DNA of 64,000 nt from Nocardia nova (lineage in GTDB: Bacteria > Actinomycetota > Actinomycetes > Mycobacteriales > Mycobacteriaceae), in assembly GCF_002933465.1 (NCBI RefSeq), contig NZ_PSZE01000016.1, positions 62,001 through 126,000 of the forward strand, read 5' to 3'. The translations under genes and the position numbers were made by a program. Under the pieces are notes generated by a model. That model was given only the letters and a program-made list of their open reading frames with translations, was not told the DNA's origin and did no database searches. Shown in pieces: positions 27,079-35,802 of the stretch. The stretch's first letter is position 1. The number at the start of each line of letters is the position of its first letter.

Positions 27079-27345
27079 TGTCGCTGAATCATTGCTGTCG
27101 CGCTGTGAAGGGCGGCGTCTCTCTGATGAGCACCGCAGTTACTGCCCGGTTAAATGTTGCTCACGCGCCGTTTCGCACACCTGTGAGATCTGTAGTGTTG
27201 GAGCTGGATGCCACGCGACCTCGGGCACCCCAGCCGCCCGATCGAGGACTCGCACATGCTCGCGCCCTGAAGCCGAACTTCCGTTGGGCGGCGGGAGCAC
27301 ACCGATACCGACCGATTCGGCCTGCCTGCAAGGAAGATCCGCACG

Positions 27346-28248
27346 ATGACCGGTTTCGCCCCCGCCGCCCGTCACATCCCGTCCCGCGACCAGCTACCCG
27401 ATGAGTTCTTCGCGCTGTTCCTCGACCCGACTCGCACCTACAGTTGCGCATACTGGACCCACCCGGACGACACCCTGGAACAGGCCCAGTCCGCCAAGAT
27501 CGACCTTGCACTGGCCCAATGCGATCTGCGACCGGGGATGACCTTGCTCGACGTGGGCTGCGGCTGGGGTTCGACGATGCTGCGCGCCATGGACACCTAT
27601 GGGGTCAATGCGATCGGGCTGACGCCCCACCGCAACCAGCATCGGTACGTACGAGACCGCCTCGTCGACCGCCTCGTCCACGGCTGCCCCTACGGCGGTG
27701 TGCGACGGCAAGGCTGGCAACAATTCGACCGCCCCGTGGACCGCATCGTCTGCATCGGCGCACTCGAACAGATCCACCATGAGCGATATCCAGATTTCTT
27801 CGACTTCGCCTACCGGGTAATGCCCGACGACGGAGTGCTGCTGCTACAAACCGTCGTCGCCGGTGACCCGCACGAGGCGGAAGCGCATCAGGAACCCGCC
27901 CTGACGACCGAAGCCGAATTCGCGTTTCTCCGCGGCACCGTCTTCGCGAGCAGTCAGCTCCCGCGATCAACCGGCCACGACCCCAGGGGAATCAAAGAGT
28001 ACGCGCAGGACGCCGGATTCACCCTCACCCGCAGTCAGGAACTGGGGTCCCACTACACCACCCTGGACAGGTGGGTCACATCTCTGCACGAGCACCGTGA
28101 CCGAGCGATCGAAATCGCCGGGCAACAGACCTACGACGCCTACATCGGCTATCTGACCGGGTGCGCCGACACCTTCCGCCGCGGACACCTCACCGTCATG
28201 CAGTTCACCTTCACCAAACCCGGCGCAATGCCACCCTCACCACATTGA
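27346..28248 (+). CDS. cyclopropane mycolic acid synthase-family methyltransferase
   Basis: 300 residues of the CmaA/MmaA/Pcaa family, at typical length. The SAM-binding loop LLDVGCGWGSTMLRA (~65-80), the N-terminal YSCAYW and CIGALEQIHHERY are recognisable. The loop IGLTPHRNQHRYVRDRL replaces the usual IGLTLSxNQ. These cytosolic enzymes add methyl or cyclopropane groups to unsaturated mycolates or fatty acids using SAM, which supports a mycolate-producing host. AAGGAAG precedes the ATG. It is a monocistronic, isolated gene beside the graveyard. Confidence 0.88.
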   Translation: MTGFAPAARHIPSRDQLPDEFFALFLDPTRTYSCAYWTHPDDTLEQAQSAKIDLALAQCDLRPGMTLLDVGCGWGSTMLRAMDTYGVNAIGLTPHRNQHRYVRDRLVDRLVHGCPYGGVRRQGWQQFDRPVDRIVCIGALEQIHHERYPDFFDFAYRVMPDDGVLLLQTVVAGDPHEAEAHQEPALTTEAEFAFLRGTVFASSQLPRSTGHDPRGIKEYAQDAGFTLTRSQELGSHYTTLDRWVTSLHEHRDRAIEIAGQQTYDAYIGYLTGCADTFRRGHLTVMQFTFTKPGAMPPSPH

Positions 28249-28331
28249 TCCTGCCCGCGGCACTCGAATAGGTGCCCCCGCAACCGGCAAGACGATCTCG
28301 CAGCGAGTTCGGGCGCGGTTGGGGCTGTCAG

Positions 28332-29285
28332 CTAGTTCCCCGCGATCGTCGGTGCCGGAATCGGCAACGCGCTCGCATGCGGGCGGGCCGGCGTGCTCCC
28401 GGCCTGGGGCGCAGCTGCCCAGCTGGCGAGGAGCTCGAGCCGGTCCTCGAAGGCGGTGCCGGGTTCGGCGGTGTAGGTGACCAGGTTGTGCACGGCCCGG
28501 CCGGACAGGGGCAGGTCCAGCGACTGGAAAGTCAGTTCCATGTGGCCGACATCGGGGTGCCGGAGCCGTTTGATGCCGTCGTGGCGGATCAGGACGTCGT
28601 GCGCTGCCCATAGGCTACGGAACTCGGGGCTGAGGGTGGACAATTCGCCGACGAGTTCGCGCAGTGCCCGGTCGCGGGGCTCGCGTCCGGCCTCGGCGCG
28701 CAGCAGCGCGGCGGTGGCGATACAGGCGGCGTCCCAGTCGACGAAGAAGTCGTGGGCGCCGGGGTCGAGGAAGATGTAGCGAGCGATATTGGGTCGGCCG
28801 CGACGATCGATGGTTGTGCTGTCGAACATCGGCGCGTACAGCGCTCGGGCCAAGCGGTTGTCGGCGATGACGTCCGTGCGGCCGTTGCGTACGAACGCCG
28901 AAGACATCGTCATGGAATCGAGCAACCATTGGATCCGGGCCGGGATCTCGACATCCCTGCGACGCGATGGCGTACGACTCGCGCGCCGCGATGACCGGGC
29001 CAGATCGAACAGGTAGGTGCGTTCGTCGTCGTCCAGTTGCAGGGCGCGAGCGACCGCCTCGAGGACGTCGTCGGACACGCCGCCGATGTGCCCCTTCTCC
29101 AGCCGCGTGTACCACTCCGTGCTCACGCCGGCCAGGACGGCGACCTCCTCGCGCCGCAGCCCGGCGACCCGGCGACGGGCGCTGGTCGGCAGTCCGGCCT
29201 GCGCCGGGGTGATCTTGGCGCGCCGGCTCGTGAGGAAGTCGCGGATTTCGCCACGGTTTCCGGGCTGCTGGTCCATGTCGTTCAC
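28332..29285 (-). CDS. XRE-family regulator with MmyB-like ligand-binding domain
   Basis: A 317-residue regulator. The N-terminal HTH (LRREEVAVLAGVSTEWYTRL) is followed by a MmyB-like domain containing NRLARALYAP and YIFLDPGAHDFFVDWD, typical of actinobacterial repressors of adjacent oxidoreductase genes. It diverges from an aldo/keto reductase with a GGGGGT/ACCCCC inverted repeat between them. GTG 29285 is the first start; ATG 29276 is an alternative. The ligand may be a fatty acid or the reductase substrate. Confidence 0.88.
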   Translation of the reverse strand: MNDMDQQPGNRGEIRDFLTSRRAKITPAQAGLPTSARRRVAGLRREEVAVLAGVSTEWYTRLEKGHIGGVSDDVLEAVARALQLDDDERTYLFDLARSSRRASRTPSRRRDVEIPARIQWLLDSMTMSSAFVRNGRTDVIADNRLARALYAPMFDSTTIDRRGRPNIARYIFLDPGAHDFFVDWDAACIATAALLRAEAGREPRDRALRELVGELSTLSPEFRSLWAAHDVLIRHDGIKRLRHPDVGHMELTFQSLDLPLSGRAVHNLVTYTAEPGTAFEDRLELLASWAAAPQAGSTPARPHASALPIPAPTIAGN

Positions 29286-29310
29286 AGTAGCCGCTGGTCG
29301 CGGCGAGAAA

Positions 29311-29331
29311 GGGGGTTGAGGCTATACCCCC
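29311..29331. promoter_or_regulatory. inverted repeat in XRE / aldo-keto reductase divergent promoter
   Basis: GGGGGT and ACCCCC arms separated by nine bases (TGAGGCTAT), placed 26 bp before the XRE start and ~90 bp before the reductase start. A plausible operator for the XRE regulator. Function inferred from position only. Confidence 0.4.
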
Positions 29332-29421
29332 ATAAGCGCAACCTTCTCCGGTCGCCGCGACCGCGGTCTCCTGGATCGAACATTCCGCCACGAACTCGAG
29401 AACAAGCAACGGAGGTAGCAC

Positions 29422-30375
29422 ATGACGAGCAAGACGCTGACAGTGCCGACGGCAGCGCTGGGCACATGGGCCTGGGGAGACAGCGGCGAGGCAGGCGAGG
29501 GGTATTTCGGCAGTCGGCTGACCGAATCCGGGCTGCGCGAGGTCGTCGAGAAGGCGCAATCGAACAGGTTCACCCTGTGGGACACCGCCGTGGTGTACGG
29601 CATGGGCCGCTCGGAGACGGTCCTCGCTCAGGCGCTGAAGGGCTACGCCCGCAACGAGTACCAGCTGTCGACGAAGTTCACCCCGCAGATCGCGGGCGAC
29701 GGCAACGATCCGGTCGCGGACATGCTGGAGCAGAGCCTCGACCGAATGGGCACGGACTATGTGGACCTGTACTGGATCCACAACCCCGCCGACGTGGCCC
29801 GTTGGACGCCGCTTCTGATTCCGCTGCTGCGGAGCGGCCGGATCAAGCATGTCGGCGTCTCGAACCACAACATGCAGGAGATCGCTCTCGCCGATCGGAT
29901 CCTCGGCGAGGCCGGCTTCCGTGTGGAGGCGGTCCAGAACCACTACAGCCTCCTGTATCGGAGCTCTGAGCGCGCAGGCATTCTCGAGCACTGCCGCGAA
30001 CACGACGTGCGGTTCTTTTCCTACATGGTCCTCGAGCAAGGGGCGCTGACCGGCAGGTACAGCCCGGCCAATCCGTTGCCGGAGGGCAGCAGCCGAGCGG
30101 TCGTCTACAACGCCATCGTGCCCCAGCTGCAGGCGCTGACAGACCGGATGCGGGCGATCGGCGAGGACCGAGGCGCGTCCGCCGCCGACATCGCCACCGC
30201 CTGGGCCATCGCCAAAGGCACCACCCCGATCATCGGGGTCACGAAGGCCGGCCACATCGACGGGTTGATCCGAGCCCACGACATCGAGCTCACCGACGAG
30301 GAGATCGCGGACCTCGAGGCGCTGGCCGACGCTACGGACGTCGACACGCGCGGCAGCTGGGAGCACCACATGTAG
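29422..30375 (+). CDS. aldo/keto reductase
   Basis: 317 residues with a (beta/alpha)8 barrel. Catalytic tetrad candidates are visible: Asp in LWDTAVVYG with the Tyr following, Lys in LSTKF, and His in YWIHNP. The NADPH phosphate site near TPIIGVTKAGHI is present. GGAGG precedes the ATG. It is controlled most likely by the divergent XRE protein. The substrate (aldehyde or ketone detoxification) is unknown. Confidence 0.88.
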   Translation: MTSKTLTVPTAALGTWAWGDSGEAGEGYFGSRLTESGLREVVEKAQSNRFTLWDTAVVYGMGRSETVLAQALKGYARNEYQLSTKFTPQIAGDGNDPVADMLEQSLDRMGTDYVDLYWIHNPADVARWTPLLIPLLRSGRIKHVGVSNHNMQEIALADRILGEAGFRVEAVQNHYSLLYRSSERAGILEHCREHDVRFFSYMVLEQGALTGRYSPANPLPEGSSRAVVYNAIVPQLQALTDRMRAIGEDRGASAADIATAWAIAKGTTPIIGVTKAGHIDGLIRAHDIELTDEEIADLEALADATDVDTRGSWEHHM

Positions 30376-30431
30376 GGCGGGCGAGGTGCCGGTCTCTTGT
30401 GGGCAGCCTGCGCCGGTTCTCCCCGCGCAGT

Positions 30432-30770
30432 TACTGCGAGCGCGATCGTCGCGTCGGCTCCAACTGCCTCGATCACCGCGTCGACGCCCTCGCCGCTCGT
30501 TAGTTCTTTCAGGTGTTCCTTGGGGTTCGCGCTGCCGACCGGCTCGGCGCCGCGGCGTACCGCGTCGTCGCGACGGTGTGCGAGGGGTTCTACGACGAGA
30601 ATGCGCGCGGCGCCCACGACGAATGCCGACTGGACGGCCGGCTGCCCCACCGGCCCCAGACCGATCACGGCGACGGTGTCGCCGGGTTCGATCCGCGCGC
30701 GGCGCGCGCCGTACCAGCCGGTCGGCGCGTTGTCGGTGAGCACAACCGCTCGGCGAACGCCTGCAGCATC
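30432..30770 (-). pseudogene. zinc alcohol dehydrogenase, Rossmann-domain fragment
   Basis: A ~110-codon piece of a medium-chain dehydrogenase: VVLTDNAPTGWYGARRARIE, then GDTVAVIGLGPVGQPAVQSA with the GLGPVG cofactor motif, then VDAVIEAVGADATIALAV. The catalytic zinc domain and the C-terminus are missing, and the frame runs into unrelated sequence on both sides. It is followed upstream by an IS5-like fragment that probably caused the damage. Confidence 0.75.
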
Positions 30771-30850
30771 TTCCAGGTCAGCGACCACACGCCCGCCCGC
30801 TGCCAGCGGCGGAACAGCCCGTATATCGTCTGCCACAGCCTGCGACTGGA
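30755..30850 (-). mobile_element. IS5-family transposase fragment
   Basis: RRLWQTIYGLFRRWQRAGVW matches the N-terminal block of IS5-family transposases (WQTVYxxFRRWxxxG). Only ~30 codons remain, overlapping the 5' end of the dehydrogenase relic in another frame. Confidence 0.6.
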
Positions 30851-30996
30851 ATGTCTCCTGCTGAGACGTCGCGCATTCTCGCACGTGGGAATCGCGTGAG
30901 CGGTGGCCGGATCTACTCTCATCGCGTCGATCGAGCCGCCGCTGTGTCCACGAATTCGCGACCGGACCCCAGCGGCCGGGATGTGAGGAGTTCGCG

Positions 30997-32028
30997 ATGA
31001 CCCGAGGCGATATCCATCTGTGTGGAAGTGTGCCGCTGCCGAATGCCGAGGCCGTATTCGGTGCGGCCGCGCGGCGGCTGGGACCGTGGCTCGGCCGTAT
31101 ACCCGACGGTGAGACGGGCGAGCGGGACAACTTCACGGTCTGGCAGTTGCCGCGCATGGGCGCGCATCCGGATCTGGAGACGGTGCCGCCGCCGAGCCCG
31201 GAATACGGGCCCAGCGAGCGGGTGCGGCCCAAACCAGGCGTGGATCCTGCATCGATCGATTTCGGTGAGCTGGGTTATGCGCAGGCAGCGCTCGAGTCCT
31301 GGGGTGTATTCCGTAGGTTGCGCGAACGCGGCGACATCGATGCCAGGGTGCGGTTCCAGGTCTGCCTGCCTACCCCGATCTCGGTGGTGGGCGCCTTCGT
31401 CGGCGATCCGCAGGACATTCTCGAACAGCGCTACGAGGCCGCGCTGCTCGCCGAACTCGGTCGCATCGCTGCGGCGATCCCGCACAGCGATCTTGCGGTG
31501 CAGTGGGATTGCCCGGTCGAGTTCGCGATCTTCGAGGGGGTGTTCCCGTCCTGGTTCGGCGCCGACGACGACACTCGGCTGAGTGAGATCGTCGCCCGGC
31601 TCGTGCGCCTCGGCGCGGCCGTCCCCGGGGATATCGAACTCGGATATCACTTGTGCTACGGCGATTTCGGGCATCGGCACTTCGCCGAGCCCGCCGATAC
31701 CGGTCGCATGGTGACGGTGCTGTCCGGTGTGCTGGCGGCGCTGCCGCGCCGGGTCGACTGGGTGCATATGCCGGTTCCGCGCTCGCGTACCGACCGCGAG
31801 TACTTCGCACCGCTGGCCGGGCTGCACCTGCCGCCGCAGACCCGGCTGTACCTCGGACTGGTACACGCCACCGACGGCCGCGAGGGGGCCCTGCGCCGCA
31901 TCGGCGCCGCCCGGGAAATCGTCGACGGTTTCGGTATCGCCACCGAATGCGGATTCGGCCGCCGGCCCGTTGAGCAAATCCCGGATCTGCTGGATCTGCA
32001 TGCCGAACTGGCAGCCACGCTGTCGTGA
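30997..32028 (+). CDS. MetE-like (cobalamin-independent methionine synthase C-terminal fold) protein
   Basis: A 343-residue UROD/MetE-like barrel. HLCGSVPLPNAEAVF and GRIPDGETGER open the protein. GYHLCYGDFGHRHF supplies an HxC pair and TECGFGRRP a later Cys, matching zinc ligands of MetE (HxC ... Glu ... Cys); the Glu ligand is not obvious. It lacks the folate-binding N-terminal half, so it is not a full methionine synthase. Related stand-alone proteins may demethylate or transfer methyl groups from other donors. GAGGAG precedes the ATG. Neighbours give no hint. Confidence 0.7.
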   Translation: MTRGDIHLCGSVPLPNAEAVFGAAARRLGPWLGRIPDGETGERDNFTVWQLPRMGAHPDLETVPPPSPEYGPSERVRPKPGVDPASIDFGELGYAQAALESWGVFRRLRERGDIDARVRFQVCLPTPISVVGAFVGDPQDILEQRYEAALLAELGRIAAAIPHSDLAVQWDCPVEFAIFEGVFPSWFGADDDTRLSEIVARLVRLGAAVPGDIELGYHLCYGDFGHRHFAEPADTGRMVTVLSGVLAALPRRVDWVHMPVPRSRTDREYFAPLAGLHLPPQTRLYLGLVHATDGREGALRRIGAAREIVDGFGIATECGFGRRPVEQIPDLLDLHAELAATLS

Positions 32029-32170
32029 GTGACCTCGGAGTGGATCGGTGAAGGGCGACCTGTCCGACCATTGTGGTGACAGCAGTAGTGTCGCCGGTTG
32101 CTGTCCCGCATCGTCATCACGGGTTTGCTTGACTGCAGTCGAATGGGGCACCAGGCTTGAACGTGGAGTA

Positions 32171-32176
32171 TATAAT
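32171..32176 (+). promoter_or_regulatory. consensus -10 hexamer
   Basis: A perfect TATAAT in high-GC surroundings, 32 bases before the ATG at 32208. No TTGACA-like -35 lies at normal spacing (TTGACT at 32129 is too far), so it may be an activator-dependent or alternative sigma promoter. Confidence 0.4.
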
Positions 32177-32207
32177 CCAGCGCTCTACTCGAGGAGACGA
32201 TGGAGCT

Positions 32208-32705
32208 ATGTCCAGCGAACATCTGTCCGAAGAGCCTCAATCGCAGCGAGGAGCCAAAGGCTCGCGAGACACCGGGTCGAATACACCGGGCGGCGGCTCG
32301 ACCGATCGCCCGGCCGGCACATTCGACCAAGAAGAAGTCACTTCAGCCCGTGATCAGAACCAGTCCGGAGGCGACGTCGCCACGACCGGGACGCTTCCAC
32401 CCGGCGACGCTGAACCGGCCGTGCCGCCCTATGAAGGCCGCCGAACGGGCGCGGAAGAGGTACCCGGCACCGCAGGAGCGGGGAGCAGCGCCAATACAGC
32501 GGGCGCGACACATCCGGTGGCCGACCCGACGTTCAAATCCCCTGCGCCCGAAGAGACTTCCGGCGGGGCCACCGCATCCCCCGCCGAGGAGCAACCCGCA
32601 TCGCAGGCACCCGAAACCGAGGCCGGCGCTGAAGGAGCCGAGGAAGGACATCACGGCGGCGTGCGCAGAGCCGAGGACCAACCTCGGGAATCGCGGCCGC
32701 AGTAA
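32208..32705 (+). CDS. disordered acidic Gly/Ala/Glu/Pro-rich protein
   Basis: 165 residues beginning MSSEHLSEEPQSQRGAKGSR, with no hydrophobic core, many Gly, Ser, Pro, Thr and Glu, and an arginine/glutamate end. This composition predicts an intrinsically disordered cytosolic protein such as a stress or desiccation protein. GAGGAG lies 11 bases upstream of the ATG, after a TATAAT box. No family recognised. It stands alone between the MetE-like and lipase genes. Confidence 0.6.
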   Translation: MSSEHLSEEPQSQRGAKGSRDTGSNTPGGGSTDRPAGTFDQEEVTSARDQNQSGGDVATTGTLPPGDAEPAVPPYEGRRTGAEEVPGTAGAGSSANTAGATHPVADPTFKSPAPEETSGGATASPAEEQPASQAPETEAGAEGAEEGHHGGVRRAEDQPRESRPQ

Positions 32706-33314
32706 TCGCGCTACGGCGAGCGCGCGCACAGACGAGGCGACGGTGTCGAGCCGCGGAGTGGAGAAGGGTTGTCGCGCATCGAAGGCGGCCTGTGCCGTCT
32801 TCAGCCACCGCGCAGAACAGGCGCAGCGCGAGGCAGGCCGCACATGCGACCCGAAATTGCCGCCTCGCACCCGGGTGTGCACGACGGTCACGGTTGGTTC
32901 ATCTCCTGGGTTTTCGGCGAAAAATCCGCTCGGCCGGGCTGCTCCCATTGTTCGGCACCGTTGGCAACGGTCTGGACTACGCGATGACGGAATCGTTCTG
33001 GTTCTCGCCGCAGATCGAACTACTCGACCGCCAGAGATGCGCGATTCGCCCCGATTCGCGAACCCAATCTTCGACGACATCGAAATTTCGGCAACCGCCG
33101 GCGCCGACACTCGTCGGCGGTCCCTCGGGTAGTTCCGTCGCGCTTCAGCCGCTGTTTCCCGCTCAGAACGCTGATATTCGCGCGACCTCGGATTGTGTGC
33201 CGATTTCGCAACGCGCTTTCGTGGCCAGGATCGCAGACGCTTGCTAGAGTCGCTTCGCGCAACCCCTGGCAGGGGAGACTCCCTGCAGTTTCGTCCGAAC
33301 AAAGGATGTGGCTT
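32706..33314. other. 609-bp region without a confident gene
   Basis: Frames on both strands are open but arginine-rich and unlike any family; the long minus-strand frame covering this area continues antisense through the lipase gene and is a shadow. The lipase promoter should lie near 33200-33300. No repeats or hairpins stand out. Confidence 0.3.
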
Positions 33315-34697
33315 GTGAGAGGGTTTCTGGCAGCTGTGGTAACTGTTCTCGTCGCTAGTGCGTGTTTGGGCGAACAGTCCGCTCGGGCGGACGAAGCCCC
33401 GCCCACCGGGCCGATACCGCAGTCGTCGCCCGGAAATCCCCCGCCCTCCCCACTGCAGAAGTGGATCGACGAAAACATAAAGCCGCCACAATTGATGGCC
33501 GGCCCCGAGCAGTCCGCCGGCGATCAGCAGGCGGCATTGTGGCGGGCGATGTTGTCGTCGCCGACCGGCGATCAGACCTTCGACGCCTGGCCCGCGAATC
33601 TCGCCGCGCTGGAGCCGGGCCAGATCATCGAGTCCCGTGACGTGACGGCGACGACAGCGCAGCATATGGCGGCACCGATCCAGCGGGCGGTGCTGTTGAA
33701 GTTTCGCTCCACCTCGGCGACGGGCACGCCCTCCTTCGGTACCGCCACATTGATCACCCCGGCGGCATCGTGGAACGGTCCGGGGCCCCGTCCGGTGGAG
33801 GTGAACGCGTTGCCGATCAACGCACTCGGGTTGCACTGCACGCCGGGCTATCAGTTGTCGCACGACATACTCGATCGGACCAACACCGATCTGGTCTGGT
33901 TTCTGCCGGCTATCTGGTCGGCCCTGAACCAGGGGCACGCGGTTCTCCTGCCCGACCATGAGGGCCCGCTGATGGCGTATGGCGAGCCGAATGTGGCCGG
34001 GCACATGATGCTCGATTCGATTCGCGCCGTGCGAAATGCCCTGCCGGAGTTCGGTAACAGCCGTTATGTGGTCGAGGGCTACTCGGGCGGAGCGATCGCG
34101 TCGTACGCCACCGCGATGTTGCAGAGCGAGTACGCGCCGGACCTGTCGGACGTTCTGACGGGGGTGGCTTCGGGTGGACTGGCCGCCGACTACCGAAATA
34201 TCGCCCATCGTTTCAACGGCTGGGTCGCCTCCGGCATTTTGTTGTCGGTGTCGACGGCGATAGCGCGCGAACATCCGGAGATGCTGCAGTACATGAATCA
34301 CCTCGCGCAGTGGGTGACGACTTCTCCGACGCGAGATCTGTGTGGCGACGCTGATGGGCCGCTCGGTGTCGTCGGTATCCCGATGGACGTGGCCACGAAT
34401 ATCAGCAACTCGCTCGATAGTCCGGTGGCCGAGAATTTGTATCGCCAACTAGATTTGTCCGACCGGACGTCGGGTGTGCCGCTGTATATCTACCACGGTG
34501 CGTGGGATCCCTGGATTCCCCTCGAGGACGCACAGCGTATGTACGGCGAACAATGCAGCCGGGGCGTTCCGGCTATTTTCCGCACGGTGCCCGGTGAACA
34601 TCTGAGCAGTTACGTCACCAGCTATCCGGGACTCAGCGATTGGCTCGACGCGCGGCTGCGCGGCGAACCGGCACCGAGTGAATGCCCCGGGAGGTAG
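33315..34697 (+). CDS. secreted lipase (LIP/secretory lipase family)
   Basis: 460 residues. The N-terminal signal VRGFLAAVVTVLVASACLGE suggests export, with either signal peptidase I cleavage after SARA or lipidation at the Cys. The alpha/beta hydrolase nucleophile elbow is VEGYSGGAIAS (GxSxG). A later Asp (YHGAWDPWIPLEDAQ) and His (VPGEHLSSY) complete a triad. GTG 33315 has AAAGG nine bases upstream; ATG 33306 is possible. The family hydrolyses triacylglycerol or other esters outside the cell. Confidence 0.85.
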   Translation: MRGFLAAVVTVLVASACLGEQSARADEAPPTGPIPQSSPGNPPPSPLQKWIDENIKPPQLMAGPEQSAGDQQAALWRAMLSSPTGDQTFDAWPANLAALEPGQIIESRDVTATTAQHMAAPIQRAVLLKFRSTSATGTPSFGTATLITPAASWNGPGPRPVEVNALPINALGLHCTPGYQLSHDILDRTNTDLVWFLPAIWSALNQGHAVLLPDHEGPLMAYGEPNVAGHMMLDSIRAVRNALPEFGNSRYVVEGYSGGAIASYATAMLQSEYAPDLSDVLTGVASGGLAADYRNIAHRFNGWVASGILLSVSTAIAREHPEMLQYMNHLAQWVTTSPTRDLCGDADGPLGVVGIPMDVATNISNSLDSPVAENLYRQLDLSDRTSGVPLYIYHGAWDPWIPLEDAQRMYGEQCSRGVPAIFRTVPGEHLSSYVTSYPGLSDWLDARLRGEPAPSECPGR

Positions 34698-35009
34698 CTC
34701 GGTAATCCTGGCAACCTGCGACGAGTCGCCGCAGCTGGCGTATGGCTACGCCACCATGATCGTGCTGGCGTTGATCCCATTGGACAGCGTTGTCGGGCAG
34801 CTCGTCGCCGCGGGCCGCCCGGAGTTGAAATGTCCATCGCCCCGGCAGCACGTTGCGACCGATCAACTCCCTTCGCACCTGCTCGGCCCCGGCAACTACT
34901 CGATAGGGTCGAATCACGACCGCACCATGAGGCGCAACAGGCCGAGCTGCGGTTCCAGTGCGCCGTCCTGGCCGAGGGCACGGAAATCGACCTCCACGGC
35001 GTCGACATC
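34698..35009. other. 312-bp stretch between lipase and IS256 relic
   Basis: No confident gene. A short plus-strand piece (YGYATMIVLALIP, about 34740-34780) faintly recalls the C-terminal membrane segment of AlkB/desaturase proteins but is too short to call. It probably contains the left boundary of the truncated IS256 element. Confidence 0.3.
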
Positions 35010-35276
35010 GAGGCGGCCCGCGCGCACCGCCAAATCTGGTCGAACAATCCGCAAGAACGATTGAACAAGGAAATCCGCCGCCGCACCGACGTCGTCGGTA
35101 TATTCCCCGACCGGCAAGCCATCATCCGCCTCGTCGGCGCCGTGCTCGCCGAACAACACGACGAATGGATCGAAGGCCGCCGCTACCTCGGCCTCGACGT
35201 CCTGGCCCGCTCCCGCGGCCTCACCGACCCTACCGACGAACAGGAGGACACCACCACTCCAGCACTGACCGCCTGA
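35010..35276 (+). mobile_element. IS256-family transposase, C-terminal fragment
   Basis: RQIWSNNPQERLNKEIRRRT, then DVVGIFPDRQAIIRLVGAVL and RRYLGLDVLARSR, are the unmistakable end of an IS256-type transposase. Only ~85 of ~415 codons remain. About 45 bp after the stop, a sequence ending TTTGGACTTGACC resembles the IS256 terminal repeat, after which a DUF427 tail resumes. Confidence 0.85.
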
Positions 35277-35331
35277 CCCAACAGGATCACGCGGCAATCA
35301 CCCCCATACACCACACATTTGGACTTGACCG

Positions 35332-35418
35332 TGGTATTACCCCGAGGCGAAACGGGCAGCGGCCAACATCGAAGGCCACGTCGCCTTCTACAAGAACAAG
35401 GTCTCCATCCAGGAGTGA
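35332..35418 (+). pseudogene. DUF427 protein, C-terminal tail cut by IS256
   Basis: WYYPEAKRAAANIEGHVAFY then KNKVSIQE and a stop is the characteristic C-terminus of DUF427 proteins. It begins immediately beyond the presumed IS256 right end. The rest of the gene is absent, so the insertion or a following deletion destroyed it. Confidence 0.7.
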
Positions 35419-35718
35419 TCCACGGCGTCTGCCGGAGGTGATGTTCCGGAATGCGTGCACTAGCTTCCGGTGGGCGATGCAGGTCAGTGATCGGCATCGA
35501 CGCAGCCGATCGTGCCGGCTGCCGCTGCGGGTCACCCGAGGCCTGAACCCAGTGCGGGGGTCATCTACCGTGTGATGGGCCCGACACGGATGTTCACTGG
35601 CCTATGCGGTGAGTCGCCTGCCGGCTGGATCTCGTATCGGTCGGAGCCGGTCCGCAGTAGGTGTCTCCGGCAGCTTCACACCCGGTACGGCGAACGCGAC
35701 TGAGGAGAGCCGTGGCAG
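35419..35718. other. 300-bp non-coding stretch
   Basis: No frame with homology. It separates the DUF427 relic from the sugar operon and probably contains the operon promoter; no consensus boxes could be fixed. Confidence 0.3.
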
Positions 35719-35802
35719 ATGACCGAGCCCGAGATCGAATTTCCAGAAGGACCGCCACGGACCGGCCTGGCCATCGTGGACGATCGGCACGCCACATGGT
35801 GA
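35719..35802 (+). pseudogene. FKBP N-terminal relic or 27-residue leader ORF
   Basis: MTEPEIEFPEGPPRTGLAIV followed by DDRHATW and a stop. The first ~20 residues look like the N-terminus of actinobacterial FKBP-type prolyl isomerases. GAGGAG lies 11-16 bases upstream. The stop overlaps the GH43-like ATG (ATGGTGA), so even if it began as a relic it may now serve as a translated leader coupling ribosomes into the sugar operon. Confidence 0.4.

Noticed and set aside
28615..30369. 584-codon minus-strand open frame
   Set aside because: Antisense to the aldo/keto reductase and out of frame with the XRE gene.
32343..34448. 701-codon minus-strand open frame
   Set aside because: It runs antisense through the lipase gene and shows arginine-rich shadow composition; the plus-strand lipase has signal peptide and catalytic motifs.
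34735..34785. AlkB/desaturase-like snippet
   Set aside because: Fewer than 20 matching residues; too short to support a relic call.
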